The notes below the pieces were generated by a model, which saw only the letters and a list, made by a program, of their open reading frames with translations, was not told where the DNA came from and searched no databases. Shown piece by piece: positions 26,526 to 34,269 of a stretch of 64,000 nucleotides of DNA. The stretch is taken from the NCBI GenBank assembly GCA_022793335.1, contig JAAWCQ010000010.1, forward strand, positions 62,001 through 126,000, in the 5' to 3' direction. How positions within the stretch are numbered: position 1 is the stretch's first letter; every line of letters starts with the position of its first letter. The stretch is from Clostridia bacterium (GTDB lineage: Bacteria > Bacillota > Clostridia > Christensenellales > UBA1242). The translations under genes were made by a program, and so were the position numbers.

Positions 26526-26894
26526 ATGAAAACACGGTTTTTGTGTGATATGCCTAATGCTAGGTTGTTGAGAAACAAGCTTGATAAAGGTAAAGGACAA
26601 AAAGTCGAATGTATCATTGAAAGAAATATTTATCTTGGTAAAGATGATTTTATTTACTTTCGAGAACATTTTCTAGAACCAAATCCCAATATTATAACCA
26701 AATACAAAAATGAAATGTTTATTGACGATAAAGGCATTTGGCACGTTTTGATGCTTTGCAGTATGCGTTCAGATATTATGTTGCTAGTTTTCTGCGATGG
26801 GTGCGATTATGCAAAATATGTTTCAATAAAAACTAATGGAGGTGAGAAAGTTGAACCACGTTTTACAACTAGTCAGAGATATACTAGAAAATGA
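26526..26894 (+). CDS. Unknown protein, element B cargo
   Basis: Product of 122 residues with AAAGGAGGACAGG before the ATG, an excellent ribosome binding site. It is a mixed alpha/beta protein with Cys residues near MLCSMRSD and VFCDGCDYAK, and basic ends. No signal peptide or membrane segment. I recognise no family with confidence. The next gene starts inside its 3' end in another frame, so the two are translated together. Confidence 0.65.
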   Translation: MKTRFLCDMPNARLLRNKLDKGKGQKVECIIERNIYLGKDDFIYFREHFLEPNPNIITKYKNEMFIDDKGIWHVLMLCSMRSDIMLLVFCDGCDYAKYVSIKTNGGEKVEPRFTTSQRYTRK

Positions 26895-27087
26895 AAAAAT
26901 GACTGCTGAGATGCAGTTGCAATTATCCAAGATTTGCGAACTTGAAGATAAGTTTGTAAAGGACTTCTCAAAGGAAAAATGGAAAGAATATTTTGATTTA
27001 GACATAGAAAAATGTCAACTTCAAAACCTTGAAATTGACCATGTGATAGAGATTACTTATAAAATATGCAAAGAGTTATTAAAATAA
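26851..27087 (+). CDS. Small helical protein, overlaps previous gene
   Basis: Product of 78 residues. I choose the TTG at 26851 because GGAGGTGA ends five bases before it; the in-frame ATG at 26836 contains that ribosome binding site and would have none of its own. It is all-helical and charged (VRDILENEKMTAEMQLQLSK), like a small partner or antitoxin-type protein. Its 5' part overlaps the preceding gene by 44 bases. Function unknown. Confidence 0.6.
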   Translation: MNHVLQLVRDILENEKMTAEMQLQLSKICELEDKFVKDFSKEKWKEYFDLDIEKCQLQNLEIDHVIEITYKICKELLK

Positions 27088-27100
27088 ACGAGAACTATGC

Positions 27101-27106
27101 TATAAT
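27101..27106 (+). promoter_or_regulatory. Extended -10 promoter of the 399-residue protein gene
   Basis: TATGCTATAAT carries the TGn extension. ATGCTAT (27097) and ATAGCAT (about 27119) flank the start region as an inverted repeat that includes the ribosome binding site AAGGAGAT. Confidence 0.55.
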
Positions 27107-27128
27107 GCAATTAAGGAGATAGCATAAT

Positions 27129-28328
27129 ATGAATAATGATACACATGACTATTTATATAAAACACATATTATAACTAAAATACTTGATATGGATCATGTA
27201 GAAGGCATTAAACTTTTTTTGGAAAATATTGATATTCTTCAAGATGTTAACTTTATTATCCCAAATCCATATATGGACGGCATTAATTACATGGAAAAAT
27301 TTAGAGCCTTAAATCTTAAAGGAATAGATGTAAATTATTTTTTTACTAATGAAGATTTATATGGTTTTAATGCAGACTCTATAATGTCAATTATGGTTTT
27401 CAATAAAGACATTATTAAAACCGAAACGCTAATAAGTTTAGATACGCAAATTCAAAGTTATCTTTATAGAAGATATAAAAATGAAAAAAGCAGTATTCCA
27501 GAGAATATTGAAGAGGTTTTGAAACTTATAAAAGACAGAAAATGGGGAGTGGATTGCATGGCTTATATGTTTGAAAATACGCTTTTTAATCCTGAATTTT
27601 CTAACAATCAACTATATCTAGACAATATGTATGCATTTGAGACTTATTTTTTCAATAGCCCTCGAAAGGCAAAATCATATACAAAGAAGCTTTTAAAATT
27701 TGATAATAAATTGATAAATGATGATTTTTCAAATTGGTACCGTCGCCAATATAAATTATATTATTTAGAACTTTTAGTTATGGCAGATATTCAACTTAAT
27801 AAATCTCATTTATCCCTATATGATAAAGAAAAAGAATTTGTTAAATTTTTTCATGAAAAAATAGGTCTTTTATCTGATAGAGAAACCAATTTGGCTAAGT
27901 TATATTTCATGTATGGAACTAAAATAGGCTTTTTTAGCAAAATTCAAAAAGGTAATAAAAACATTATTAAAAATTTGAAAAATATGGCCTGGGATATCTT
28001 TCATATACATAACACAATTAATAACTTAGCAATTCAAACAAATAAAATTATAGATATTACTGTTCCATTGTTTGTAACTTATGACAAACGCCTAAAAGAT
28101 ATTTTGCCTATTTACAAATTGAAAGCCGCTGCATTTATTAAAAATAGCTCGCAAAAATGGCTTAACTATGTCACAAATATAATTGATCCTGTTATACAAA
28201 ATGAGTATTTCGTATTACAAGCATATGAAAACAGATTAAATAGGATGAAAGAAAATAATGTCGATGAAAAATCTTTACTAGCACTCACCAATTCTTATAT
28301 TGAAAGTTATGAACAAAAATTTCTTTAA
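27129..28328 (+). CDS. Unknown 399-residue protein, element B cargo
   Basis: Product of 399 residues, Asn/Lys/Tyr-rich, with AAGGAGAT before the ATG. The first 110 residues look alpha/beta (VNFIIPNPYM, SIMSIMVFNKD), possibly a nuclease-like or PIN-like fold. The remainder is helical with many aromatic residues (NWYRRQYKLYYLELL). No signal peptide or recognisable catalytic motif was found. It is transcribed from its own extended -10 promoter. As accessory cargo next to an integrase, a phage-defence role is possible but unsupported. Confidence 0.65.
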   Translation: MNNDTHDYLYKTHIITKILDMDHVEGIKLFLENIDILQDVNFIIPNPYMDGINYMEKFRALNLKGIDVNYFFTNEDLYGFNADSIMSIMVFNKDIIKTETLISLDTQIQSYLYRRYKNEKSSIPENIEEVLKLIKDRKWGVDCMAYMFENTLFNPEFSNNQLYLDNMYAFETYFFNSPRKAKSYTKKLLKFDNKLINDDFSNWYRRQYKLYYLELLVMADIQLNKSHLSLYDKEKEFVKFFHEKIGLLSDRETNLAKLYFMYGTKIGFFSKIQKGNKNIIKNLKNMAWDIFHIHNTINNLAIQTNKIIDITVPLFVTYDKRLKDILPIYKLKAAAFIKNSSQKWLNYVTNIIDPVIQNEYFVLQAYENRLNRMKENNVDEKSLLALTNSYIESYEQKFL

Positions 28329-28368
28329 AGATACTTCTTCGTATTGCTTTTAGGTTATTTTTAAAAAC

Positions 28369-28397
28369 TTGTATTTTAGTTGAGATTATGCTATAAT
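28369..28397 (+). promoter_or_regulatory. Promoter of the 175-residue membrane protein gene
   Basis: TTGTAT, 17-base spacer, TATAAT with the same TATGCTATAAT extension as at 27101, suggesting common control. Confidence 0.6.
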
Positions 28398-28426
28398 ACT
28401 TCTATTAAAAAGCAAGGAGATTATTT

Positions 28427-28954
28427 ATGGAAATTCTATCTATTGTTTTATCTACTATCGCATTAATTGTATCTGCAATTGGTGTTACTGTATCAATAAT
28501 CACAGCAAAGTTACAATATAAACGATCAGTGAATGTTGATGTGGAAAGTGATTCCGCAAATTTTGCTTTAGTAAATGGTAAAGAAAAAATGATTCCATCT
28601 TTTACCTACATCATAACAAATTCTTCTAATTTGCCTATCTTTATAAAAGAAATAGGTTTTATGGGCTTCACTGATGATAGCAAAAAACTAGAAATGGTAG
28701 AAATTGGTCATTATGAGCCAAGTGATGATAGACAGCTTGTAAAATTGGAAGCGCAAAATAGTATTAATTATTTTATTTCTATGAAAGATATGAGCAGTTT
28801 AATAAAAAATTGCATCTTTAAGTATAACGTTAAAAATTTTATAACTTGCATAAGATGCTCCAATGGCAAAATATACAAGCATAATTTTGGTGATGCTAAA
28901 AAATTTTATAAAGCCTATTTTTATCAATTTGAAACAATGCCAGAATATTATTAA
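28427..28954 (+). CDS. Membrane-anchored unknown protein
   Basis: Product of 175 residues with AAGGAGAT before the ATG. One N-terminal hydrophobic segment (residues about 3-27, LSIVLSTIALIVSAIGVTVS) anchors a soluble domain of about 145 residues that looks beta-rich (FTYIITNSSNLPIFIKEIGF). Many accessory-region proteins share this one-helix, Ig-like plan without known function. It is the last gene before the right junction of element B. Confidence 0.65.
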   Translation: MEILSIVLSTIALIVSAIGVTVSIITAKLQYKRSVNVDVESDSANFALVNGKEKMIPSFTYIITNSSNLPIFIKEIGFMGFTDDSKKLEMVEIGHYEPSDDRQLVKLEAQNSINYFISMKDMSSLIKNCIFKYNVKNFITCIRCSNGKIYKHNFGDAKKFYKAYFYQFETMPEYY

Positions 28955-29111
28955 ATCTTCAAATTGTACCCAAACGGCAAAACTGGGCAAAAAGTCACCA
29001 TTTCTGTACCGTGGATTTATCAGAGTTTATGTTTATTGTGCAAAAGTTAGAGAAGTTGATTGTTTTTTTTTTGCAAAATACTTGATATAATGTTTGTAAG
29101 AATTGCAAAAG

Positions 29112-29152
29112 GGAGCAATAGAAAAGTTAAAACAACTAGATTTTATTGCTCC
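29112..29152 (+). repeat. Inverted repeat ending in the attachment core (right end)
   Basis: GGAGCAATA and TATTGCTCC are perfect 9-base arms 23 bases apart; the right arm runs into CTCCTAAG. TATAAT lies about 20 bases before the left arm. Confidence 0.6.
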
Positions 29153-29192
29153 TAAGGGTTAGTCACAGGTTCGATTCCTGTTGGGAACACCA
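29149..29192 (+). other. tRNA-Arg 3' half, presumed original chromosomal end
   Basis: CTCCTAAG is followed by the T-arm ACAGG-TTCGATT-CCTGT, acceptor strand TGGGAAC and ACCA. TGGGAAC can pair with the resident GTTTCCG (two G-U pairs). It has no 5' half of its own and probably is the displaced original 3' end. Confidence 0.65.
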
Positions 29193-29197
29193 TGAAA

Positions 29198-29230
29198 AAC
29201 GGTCATATTAAATTATGATCGTTTTTTTTA
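29198..29230 (+). terminator. Terminator after displaced tRNA 3' half
   Basis: AACGGTCATA and TATGATCGTT pair over 10 bases, then a run of T. It supports this being the original end of the tRNA transcription unit. Confidence 0.7.
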
Positions 29231-29544
29231 GGCACGCAAGAATAATGAAAATGAAGCGAACATTTTCTTATAATATATCGTTTAAAACTTTTAATAGTTT
29301 ATTGCGTTTTAAATAATTTACAATAAGCTTCTAGTGTAAAGCAGAGTCGTTGTATCCCAGAAGTTGCTAACAGTTTGTATAGGGACATTTTGAGATAATA
29401 AACTTCAATAAGTGTGTCTAAGTTATGCCGCTCGTATGTTTGTTGTTGTGCTTTTAGGGAATAATTTTAAGTAAATAACAGATTATTAAGAGGGTGTTTA
29501 TTATAATAAAAAGGCAACTATTTAAAGTTTAAGTTTTTAAATAC

Positions 29545-29573
29545 TTGACAAATTGCGAAATAAATATTACTAT
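29545..29573 (+). promoter_or_regulatory. Promoter of the accessory cluster
   Basis: TTGACA, 17-base spacer, TACTAT; GGAGG follows before the Nudix gene ATG at 29596. Confidence 0.55.
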
Positions 29574-29595
29574 AAATTATGAATGGAGGTAAATT

Positions 29596-30006
29596 ATGAG
29601 AAATAGTGCAAGAGGAATTATCATAAGAGATAATGCTGTTTTAACAATGTTTAGAAGAAAGGTTAAAGAAGGCAAGGTGACAGAATATTATGTATTGCCT
29701 GGTGGCGGAATTGAAGATGGAGAAAATAGCGAAGAAACTGTTGTGAGAGAACTTAAAGAGGAGATGTCTGTCGATATTGAAATTCTTGGCTATTTAGGTA
29801 AAGATGAGACTGAACAAGGTGATGCAATCTACTATCATTGCAAAATTAAAAACGATGCTGACCCTAAACTTGGCGGAGAAGAACTTGAAAGAATGACTGA
29901 ATCAAATTATTATGAACCACGTTTTGTTAGTATTGAGAATTTAGATAAGATAAACATTTATGGTGCTGATTATATATATAGGGCATTGAAAAAAGAGTAT
30001 AAATAG
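29596..30006 (+). CDS. Nudix hydrolase
   Basis: Product of 136 residues. The Nudix box is GGIEDGENSEETVVRELKEE (about residues 37-56), giving the GX5EX7REUXEE pattern for metal and pyrophosphate binding. It hydrolyses a nucleoside diphosphate linked to another group; the substrate is not predictable. It opens a plus-strand run with a dehydrogenase and a glycosyltransferase, only seven bases from the next gene, so a nucleotide-sugar or related substrate is plausible. Confidence 0.85.
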   Translation: MRNSARGIIIRDNAVLTMFRRKVKEGKVTEYYVLPGGGIEDGENSEETVVRELKEEMSVDIEILGYLGKDETEQGDAIYYHCKIKNDADPKLGGEELERMTESNYYEPRFVSIENLDKINIYGADYIYRALKKEYK

Positions 30007-30013
30007 AATACGA

Positions 30014-30748
30014 ATGAAATTACTCAAAAAAAACATTTTAATAACTGGTGGAGCTGGTGGAATAGGTAGTGAACTTGTCAAAAAACTGGCAGTAAGAAAC
30101 CAGGTTATTGTTTTGGATAAAAATTTAAAATCAATTCAAAAATTCGTTGATGATATTGAGGGTAAAAAGCTTAATGTTAAATTTTTTGCATGTGATATTT
30201 CAGATTTGACCAAAACAAATCAATTGTTAGAAGATATCAATTTAAAGTATGGTAAAATTGATGTATTAATCAATAATGCCGCAATACAACGTGTTGGAGA
30301 TTTTCTTGAAACAGAATTTATTGATGTCTTGAATACTAATATTATTGGTACAATGAATCTTACAAAATTGGTTGTCAAAAATATGATAAGTGGTGGAATG
30401 GTTTTTAATGTATTGTCTGTTCATGCATTTGTTACAAGAAGGCATAAGATTTCATATGATGTCAGCAAAGCAGCATTACTAATGTTTACAAAAGAGTTGG
30501 CTCTTGAATTGGCACCAAAAGGTATAACAGTTAATGCCATTTCAATGGGAGCTTGTAAAACGAAAATGAATGATGACTGGTTAAATAATGCTTCAGCAGT
30601 CGCAAATGTAAAACGGAAAATTCCTTTAGGAAAAATTGAAAGTGCAAGAGAAGTTGCCAAACAGATTGTTAATTTACTAGAAAACTTTTGCAATCAGACA
30701 ACAGGAAGTAACTTTGTGATTGATCAAGGGCGATCATTGAGAGGCTAA
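30014..30748 (+). CDS. Short-chain dehydrogenase/reductase
   Basis: Product of 244 residues. TGGAGGIG (11-18) binds NAD(P), INNAA (86-90) is the family motif, and S135, Y148 and K152 form the catalytic triad. D35 after the second strand (VIVLDKN) favours NAD over NADP. It lies four bases before the glycosyltransferase gene, so the two are one operon. It may oxidise or reduce a sugar or polyol for the product of this cluster; the substrate is unknown. Confidence 0.9.
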   Translation: MKLLKKNILITGGAGGIGSELVKKLAVRNQVIVLDKNLKSIQKFVDDIEGKKLNVKFFACDISDLTKTNQLLEDINLKYGKIDVLINNAAIQRVGDFLETEFIDVLNTNIIGTMNLTKLVVKNMISGGMVFNVLSVHAFVTRRHKISYDVSKAALLMFTKELALELAPKGITVNAISMGACKTKMNDDWLNNASAVANVKRKIPLGKIESAREVAKQIVNLLENFCNQTTGSNFVIDQGRSLRG

Positions 30749-30751
30749 ATA

Positions 30752-31681
30752 ATGAGTTTTTCTTTCAGTATTATAGTACCATATTTTAATAATAGCAAAA
30801 CAGTTGACAAAACGATCAAATCAATAAAAAATCAAAATTATGAAAACTTTGAGGTCATTTTTGTTGATGATGGAAGTGCGCAGAGTGAGTTTGATTATTT
30901 AGAAAAAGCTACTAAAAAAATAAAGAACAAGCAAGTGTTAAAAATAGCTCATAGTGGTCTTTCATCTGCAAGAAATCATGGAATAAAAGAATCAAAGAAT
31001 GATTATATTCTATTTTTAGATTCAGATGATGAAATAAATGAAAATTTGCTTTCAAAACTAAATAAGTTTTTGATTAAAAATCAGGATGCAGATGTCATAA
31101 GATTCTTTGGACAAAGAATAAATGCCGATGGTGATATAACAGAAATATTAGATTTCCCTTTCTGTAAAAATGAGCAAGGTGAGGAGGTTATGAAAAAGGT
31201 TTTTACGACCGACTCAGATAAAGTGTTGGGGTTTGTTTGGCTGCTGGCTATAAAGAATGATTTTATTTTAAATAATGATATTTCCTTTGAGGAAGGTGTA
31301 TATCATGAAGACTATCTTTTCTTTTTTAAATATATGTTACTTGCACAGCATTTCTATACTTTTGATTTTATTGGTTATAGATACTTTCAAAACCCTCACG
31401 GAATTATTAGGCGAAATGATTATGAATTAAAAAGAAAGAAAAGCTTTAATATGCTTTCAAATTCTGTTTATCTTATAGATTATTATAAAAAAATATCCAA
31501 AAATAATTCATTTAAACAGGTTGCGGAAAAATATTTTTCCTATTGTGCCTATAGAAAAATAAAATACTTAAATAAAGTTGATACAAAAGAATTTTTAAAT
31601 GAGTTGAAGAAAAATAACATAAATTATAGGAAATATGTTGGTTTTGAGAATTATGGACATTCAATATCAAAATTTTTGTAA
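30752..31681 (+). CDS. Family 2 glycosyltransferase
   Basis: Product of 309 residues. The GT-A fold is shown by SIIVPYFNNSKTV, VDDGS (38-42) and the metal-binding LDSDDE (89-94). No membrane segment is visible, so it is a cytoplasmic inverting transferase. The third member of the run, it probably decorates a cell-surface or small-molecule acceptor using an NDP-sugar. No polymerase, flippase or other capsule gene is in the window. Confidence 0.9.
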   Translation: MSFSFSIIVPYFNNSKTVDKTIKSIKNQNYENFEVIFVDDGSAQSEFDYLEKATKKIKNKQVLKIAHSGLSSARNHGIKESKNDYILFLDSDDEINENLLSKLNKFLIKNQDADVIRFFGQRINADGDITEILDFPFCKNEQGEEVMKKVFTTDSDKVLGFVWLLAIKNDFILNNDISFEEGVYHEDYLFFFKYMLLAQHFYTFDFIGYRYFQNPHGIIRRNDYELKRKKSFNMLSNSVYLIDYYKKISKNNSFKQVAEKYFSYCAYRKIKYLNKVDTKEFLNELKKNNINYRKYVGFENYGHSISKFL

Positions 31682-31695
31682 AAGGAATTTTTAAT

Positions 31696-32337
31696 TTGAA
31701 AAGAAAAGCGGTTTTAATAATAAAACCAGATTTTATAACGAAGACTGGTTTAGATAAAATAGCAAAAGAGTTTGATGAACAAGGTCTTTTGTCTTGTATT
31801 GAAGGCACTTATAAAATAGATGGTTTTAAGATGTTTTCAAAATATCATAGAGAGCTTGAAATGCGTTTGTCTGATAAAGGTATGCTTGAGCAACAAAAAA
31901 AGTTGAAAGAGATGAACTTTACAATAGAGGCATATCCACAAGAGTATATTGATTATGGGATAATAGTTGTAATAAAAAATGACATGGAAGCAAGCGATGA
32001 AGAGTTTTTTCAAAAGGTTGATGCTGTAAAGAAGAATATACGAAATTTTATAAAGAAAGATGAGCTAGCTTCATTTGTGTTGAAACATGGTAAAACTTAT
32101 AAGATTATTAAAGCACCAATAAGCCAGTGGCATGAGTGGAAAACGAGATATCAAGATAATCTTGGCTTTGCGTATTTTAATGGTGTCCATCTTGAAGACT
32201 ATAGTCAATTTTTAGAACAACAAGATATAAGAATTTGTAAGCATCTTGGTGCTTTTGATGAGTGCAAAAAAATAAGGATTTGCCAACTTCCTGTGTCTAG
32301 CGAAATAGAAATGGATGACCATGAGCTGGATATATAA
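31696..32337 (+). CDS. Nucleoside-diphosphate-kinase-like protein
   Basis: Product of 213 residues from a TTG at 31696 with AAAGGA upstream; no ATG would retain the first strand. AVLIIKPDFITKTGLDKIAK resembles the start of NDP kinase, and NGVHLED (162-168) replaces the NxxHGSD active site while keeping the central His165. It is longer than NDP kinase (about 140 residues) with an extra C-terminal part. NDP-kinase-like proteins exchange phosphate through the His; here the Gly-Ser is lost, so a changed reaction is possible. It sits in a glycosyltransferase cluster and converges on the hydrolase gene, overlapping it by 41 bases. Confidence 0.6.
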   Translation: MKRKAVLIIKPDFITKTGLDKIAKEFDEQGLLSCIEGTYKIDGFKMFSKYHRELEMRLSDKGMLEQQKKLKEMNFTIEAYPQEYIDYGIIVVIKNDMEASDEEFFQKVDAVKKNIRNFIKKDELASFVLKHGKTYKIIKAPISQWHEWKTRYQDNLGFAYFNGVHLEDYSQFLEQQDIRICKHLGAFDECKKIRICQLPVSSEIEMDDHELDI

Positions 32338-32905
32338 ATATTTTTTTATCTTTGTATTTGCTCTTAAAATTGTTAATATTCTTTTTCCATAAGGCATTAT
32401 TTGATGTAGGTAGGTCGGTATGAACTATTCTGTTATTAAAAATACTATCGCCAACAAAGAAATTATTCTCAATTTTATATAAAACAGAACAGTCACTGTG
32501 TCCTTGAAAGGAAATGACCTCGATATTGATATCGCCAATTGTAATTATATCGTTGTTGGAAATAAAAAGGAGTTTTTCTTTTGGCAAATCAAAAGTCAAG
32601 TCTAGGTTGTGATTTTGTGAACAGTTAAGATAACTATCGTTTAATTTTTTAATTATATTTTCTGAACAATAAACTTTGCAATTATATTTAGCTGAGCACT
32701 CTGCGGTTGCAAGTAGGTGATCCCAATGCCCATGCGTGAGAAAAATTGCATTAAGCTTTTTGTTTTTAAGAAATCTTTTTATGGCTGCAGTGTCACAAGG
32801 GTCAATAGCTATATAAGATGAATTGGAAAAAATAATGTAGGAATTTATATCTATATTTCTGCTAGGTAAATTATAAGAATATTGCATTGTTTTAATGTTT
32901 ATCAT
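32297..32905 (-). CDS. Metallo-beta-lactamase-fold hydrolase
   Basis: Product of 202 residues. THGHWDH (about 76-82) is the zinc motif, with further ligands in FQGHSD, VGDSIF and AHGH. Size and motifs match the glyoxalase II-like group; the substrate is unknown. It is the second gene of a minus-strand pair behind a nucleotidyltransferase, one base apart. Its 3' end overlaps that of the NDP-kinase-like gene. Confidence 0.85.
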   Translation of the reverse strand: MINIKTMQYSYNLPSRNIDINSYIIFSNSSYIAIDPCDTAAIKRFLKNKKLNAIFLTHGHWDHLLATAECSAKYNCKVYCSENIIKKLNDSYLNCSQNHNLDLTFDLPKEKLLFISNNDIITIGDINIEVISFQGHSDCSVLYKIENNFFVGDSIFNNRIVHTDLPTSNNALWKKNINNFKSKYKDKKIFIYPAHGHPFLFR

Positions 32906-32906
32906 T

Positions 32907-33554
32907 TTATAAATCCATATCTATTAAGTAGTTGTTTATAATTGAGTATAACTGGCAAACAGATAATTCTCTTCGCCTGTTGAATAATTCGCAAAGAGAC
33001 ACTTTGTCCTTTGGATAAAACTGTTTGATTGCGATGTCAATTTCTTTAAAATCATATTTTATTACGCTTTGGGCTTCTAATAATAATTTTTTTATTAAAA
33101 CTAACTTTTTAAAAAGAGGTCGAAACTCATTGTAATTACTTCTTTTCACACTAATTATTGTTTTAGCAAGTTCACTTTTATAGTTTTGACACACATCTTC
33201 AATACTAACTATAGGAAGTTTTAATGTTTGTTCTTGAAATAAAATTTTGTTTTTGCCATTTGAAATTTCATAAAATGTAATTATGCATCTCTGCGGAATG
33301 AGCATTTTATCTAGTTCATTTTGAGTAAAAAAGGTTGTCCCAATATGAATTTTACAACTAGAAAAATAATTCAAAAATTCTTGTATTTTTAAAAGATTGG
33401 TTGTTTTTGTGATTATTATATAGTCAAGGTCGCTCCAGTTTTCGATAAATTTGTTTTTGCCAGCACTTCCACAGAGAATTATTCCAAGAAGGTCACTGAA
33501 AAACTCTTTGCTTTTTTCTAATATCTCAATGTTAATTTTATCAACAGTTTCCAT
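32907..33554 (-). CDS. Nucleotidyltransferase domain protein (MNT-like)
   Basis: Product of 215 residues. CGSAGKNKFIENWSDLDYII (28-47) is the GS-x-SDxD motif of the DNA polymerase beta-type nucleotidyltransferases, with D42 and D44 as metal ligands. It may transfer AMP or another nucleotide to a small molecule or protein. The helical C-terminal half (KLVLIKKLLLEAQSV) resembles aminoglycoside-nucleotidyltransferase-like proteins. It is divergent from the HAD protein gene. No HEPN partner gene adjoins it. Confidence 0.8.
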   Translation of the reverse strand: METVDKINIEILEKSKEFFSDLLGIILCGSAGKNKFIENWSDLDYIIITKTTNLLKIQEFLNYFSSCKIHIGTTFFTQNELDKMLIPQRCIITFYEISNGKNKILFQEQTLKLPIVSIEDVCQNYKSELAKTIISVKRSNYNEFRPLFKKLVLIKKLLLEAQSVIKYDFKEIDIAIKQFYPKDKVSLCELFNRRRELSVCQLYSIINNYLIDMDL

Positions 33555-33609
33555 AAAAAAATTGTAATTAAAAATAGCAAATATGTCAAGTTATTTAGAG
33601 GGGAAATAT

Positions 33610-34269
33610 ATGATTTTAATTGATGCTGTCGGAGTTTTGATGTATAGCACAAAAACTGAAAAATTGATTAAAGATTATCTTATTTCCTTAGATTTTGAGG
33701 AGATTTTTGTTGAAGAAGTGTTGAAATCTATGCACAAGTATGATTTTGGAGATTGTTTTACAACTAAAGAATGGTTTTCATCTTTTAAACAAGAGCTTGA
33801 TTTTTATAATAATATATTGTCTGAAATTATAGATAAGATAGACCCTTCAAAACAAAAAATAATTTTCCAATCTTTATATAACTTTTTGCCATTTAATCAA
33901 AGAATATTGTACGATGATACAAAATTGTATTTGGAGAAATTAAGCAAACTTGACAAAGTTGTGCTAGTATCAAATGCCCATGCTTCAATGTTTCAACTGC
34001 TTGAAAAATTTGATATAAAAAGATACTTTTACAAAATTTACCTTTCTTGCGATTTGGCGTGTGCAAAGCCTAGCAGAATCTTTTTTGAAAAAGTTTTAAG
34101 CGATTTAGGGGTGAAGGCAAAAAGTTGCTTTTATATTGATGATTGTAAGCAAAATATCATTGAGGCATCAAAACTTGAAATCAATTCTATTTTAATAGAT
34201 AGGAAAACTGATAGTGCAGAAATTAAAAATTTAAAGGACTTTTATGAAAAGATTAGAACTGAATATTAG
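33610..34269 (+). CDS. HAD-superfamily protein with altered motif I
   Basis: Product of 219 residues from the ATG at 33610, behind GAGGGGAAAT; an upstream ATG at 33583 has no ribosome binding site. Motif I reads LIDAVGVL, so the nucleophile Asp is kept but the second Asp, the general acid-base, is Val. Later motifs are normal: VLVSNAH (motif II), CAKPS with Lys (motif III) and YIDDC (motif IV). Such a change argues against ordinary phosphatase action. Its 3' end overlaps the APH-like kinase gene by 26 bases, so the two are coupled. Confidence 0.75.
   Translation: MILIDAVGVLMYSTKTEKLIKDYLISLDFEEIFVEEVLKSMHKYDFGDCFTTKEWFSSFKQELDFYNNILSEIIDKIDPSKQKIIFQSLYNFLPFNQRILYDDTKLYLEKLSKLDKVVLVSNAHASMFQLLEKFDIKRYFYKIYLSCDLACAKPSRIFFEKVLSDLGVKAKSCFYIDDCKQNIIEASKLEINSILIDRKTDSAEIKNLKDFYEKIRTEY

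Larger units (their letters stand above)
20931..29156. mobile_element. Integrative element B
   Basis: The 8.2 kb between the second and third CTCCTAAG cores. It carries a large SEC-C protein, an integrase, an excisionase-like protein, a winged-helix-like protein, a hairpin-rich non-coding block and four plus-strand genes of unknown function. Like element A it lacks transfer and virion genes. The boundaries are inferred from the cores and tRNA 3' halves. Confidence 0.65.
28955..29595. other. Intergenic region holding the right junction of element B
   Basis: Contains a -10-like TATAAT (29086-29091), the inverted repeat, the tRNA 3' half and a terminator. After 29230 there are about 310 bases with no feature until the promoter at 29545. 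No supported reading frame. Confidence 0.5.

Noticed and set aside
28863..29090. 75-residue frame overlapping the end of the membrane protein gene
   Set aside because: No ribosome binding site, Phe/Lys-rich out-of-frame composition, and it runs into the promoter-like region of the junction.
29149..29192. Functional tRNA gene
   Set aside because: Same reason: a 3' half only, preceded by an inverted repeat instead of a D-arm.
16593..29192. Conjugative element or complete prophage
   Set aside because: No relaxase, type IV secretion, capsid, portal or tail genes occur between the attachment cores.
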